Source: Larimichthys crocea (Eukaryota > Chordata > Actinopteri > Sciaenidae). From it: a DNA stretch of 64,000 bases. The position numbers and the translations under genes are program-made. This document shows positions 63,447 through 64,000 of the stretch, one piece after another (positions within the stretch are counted from its first letter, which is position 1; the number at the start of each line of letters is the position of its first letter). Below the pieces are notes generated by a model. The model saw nothing but the letters and a program-made list of their open reading frames with translations, made no database searches and had not been told where the DNA came from. The stretch lies in assembly GCF_000972845.2 (NCBI RefSeq), contig NC_040017.1, forward strand, positions 24,141,606-24,205,605, given 5' to 3'.

Positions 63447-64000
63447 TCACACTGTACTCTTGACGTCAATAACGATGGAGTAACTGATCGCTGAGGCCAA
63501 CTCCTTGTCGCCTTCTCTCGTCAGAGTGGCTGCTTCACCTGAGGAGAGCCAGGCTCCTGCATCAGAGCTGTCAGCGGAGAGAAGACGCCTGCTTGGATAA
63601 AAGAGAGAAGAAAGAACATACAGAGTCTTCATTTTGGTTTGTTGGCAGAAAAAACAGGATTTATGAATTAACTTGCCTAATAACTGAGTAGTCTCACCTT
63701 ATATGCTGCCCTGCTGTTCAATTTGCTGCAAAAAAAACAACAAAAGTGATTTTTTTTAGGAACTTGTCAATGTCAAATAACGCACTAGATGGCACTGTGA
63801 CTTAACAACTGAAACACTGAATTTGGTTCAAATGGACAACTGCAGTGTGAATGTGACAGGGAATATTAATGAGACGAGTGGTGACCGCGGGTCCCCATCA
63901 TTGATCTCTGATGTCGGAAGCGAGCAGCTACTTGTACGTTACGACCTCGGTGAAATCAAACTCAATGAAGATCTGCTCTGTCAAAAAAGTGTCCCAGTCC
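63447..64000 (-). CDS. Possible 3' exons of an unidentified minus-strand gene (partial)
   Basis: On the minus strand a frame is open from 63999 to a stop at 63928 and reads TFLTEQIFIEFDFTEV, which looks protein-like. Possible donors follow at GTAACG, GTACAA or GTAGCT. The last two are in the phase that joins an acceptor (ATCCAAGCAG|GCG, exon edge 63588) to a frame ending at 63447 (...SAISYSIVIDVKSTV). A 28-nt CAG-to-GTGAGA segment at 63732-63705 could be an extra exon but would end the frame early. I do not recognise the protein. From mammalian synteny a convergent neighbour of RRP8 would be DNHD1, but no dynein motif is visible. A plus-strand frame from ATG 63832 to the window end competes with this reading. 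Confidence 0.3.
63782..63795 (+). promoter_or_regulatory. Near-CTCF motif
   Basis: GCACTAGATGGCAC matches 13 of 14 positions of CCASYAGRKGGCRS, within intergenic or intronic sequence at the right edge. Confidence 0.3.

Noticed and set aside
63832..64000. Plus-strand frame from ATG 63832 with NCS, NVT and NET sequons
   Set aside because: It resembles a secreted or receptor N-terminus, but no signal peptide or membrane segment is seen in the 56 codons available, and the opposite strand has the more protein-like frame.
1..64000. CRISPR arrays, operons, phage or bacterial defence systems
   Set aside because: The window is vertebrate nuclear DNA. The direct repeats present are microsatellites, without spacer organisation or cas-like genes.

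Overview
The window looks like nuclear DNA of a ray-finned (probably percomorph-type) fish. It has spliced genes with GT-AG introns, tRNA-derived SINEs, 5'-truncated LINE tails with WN-LP C-termini, a hAT-like transposon remnant, and many CA, GATA/TATC and GACA microsatellites. No prokaryotic organisation, CRISPR array or operon is visible. Three protein-coding genes are identified with confidence, and together they match the vertebrate APBB1 / ILK / RRP8 neighbourhood (human 11p15.4).

Region by region. (i) 1-30.5 kb is gene-poor. I find no supported exon there, only SINE and LINE fragments, simple repeats, a perfect short hairpin (7512-7545) and AT-rich single-copy stretches with homeodomain- and POU-type motifs that could be regulatory. 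(ii) 31,359-36,021, minus strand: APBB1 (FE65), 13 coding exons, 682 codons without a frame break, a WW domain and two PTB domains, plus a 6-nt microexon at 32,758-32,763. Its non-coding first exon lies at about 36,569-36,720, beside a roughly 430-bp GACA/GAGA array. (iii) 36.7-40.9 kb: intergenic, with a tandem duplication that was later interrupted by a repeat insertion. (iv) 40,885-51,967, minus strand: ILK, 12 coding exons giving 452 codons, the same length as mammalian ILK. The pseudokinase substitutions are kept. A hAT remnant and a stable hairpin lie in the 7-kb intron after the first coding exon. A non-coding first exon and GC-rich promoter are placed near 54.76-54.91 kb. (v) 53.2-56.7 kb: repeats and a 10-N assembly gap. 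(vi) About 56.9-62.4 kb, plus strand: RRP8, head-to-head with ILK. (vii) The right edge (63,447-64,000) may hold the last exons of an unidentified minus-strand gene.

The three genes do not form a pathway. APBB1 is a cytoplasmic/nuclear adaptor for APP. ILK is the scaffold of the ILK-PINCH-parvin complex at integrin adhesions. RRP8 is a nucleolar SAM-dependent methyltransferase. The head-to-head ILK/RRP8 promoters are the one arrangement with likely functional meaning.

RRP8 is recognisable along its whole length but carries at least ten single- or double-base indels, while APBB1 and ILK carry none. The indels lie downstream of the N gap, and many can be undone by one base in a short run. This points to uncorrected long-read sequence rather than gene decay, although a pseudogene cannot be excluded. 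I do not see a new multi-gene system here. The most interesting items are the APBB1 microexon, the hairpins and the promoter structure.
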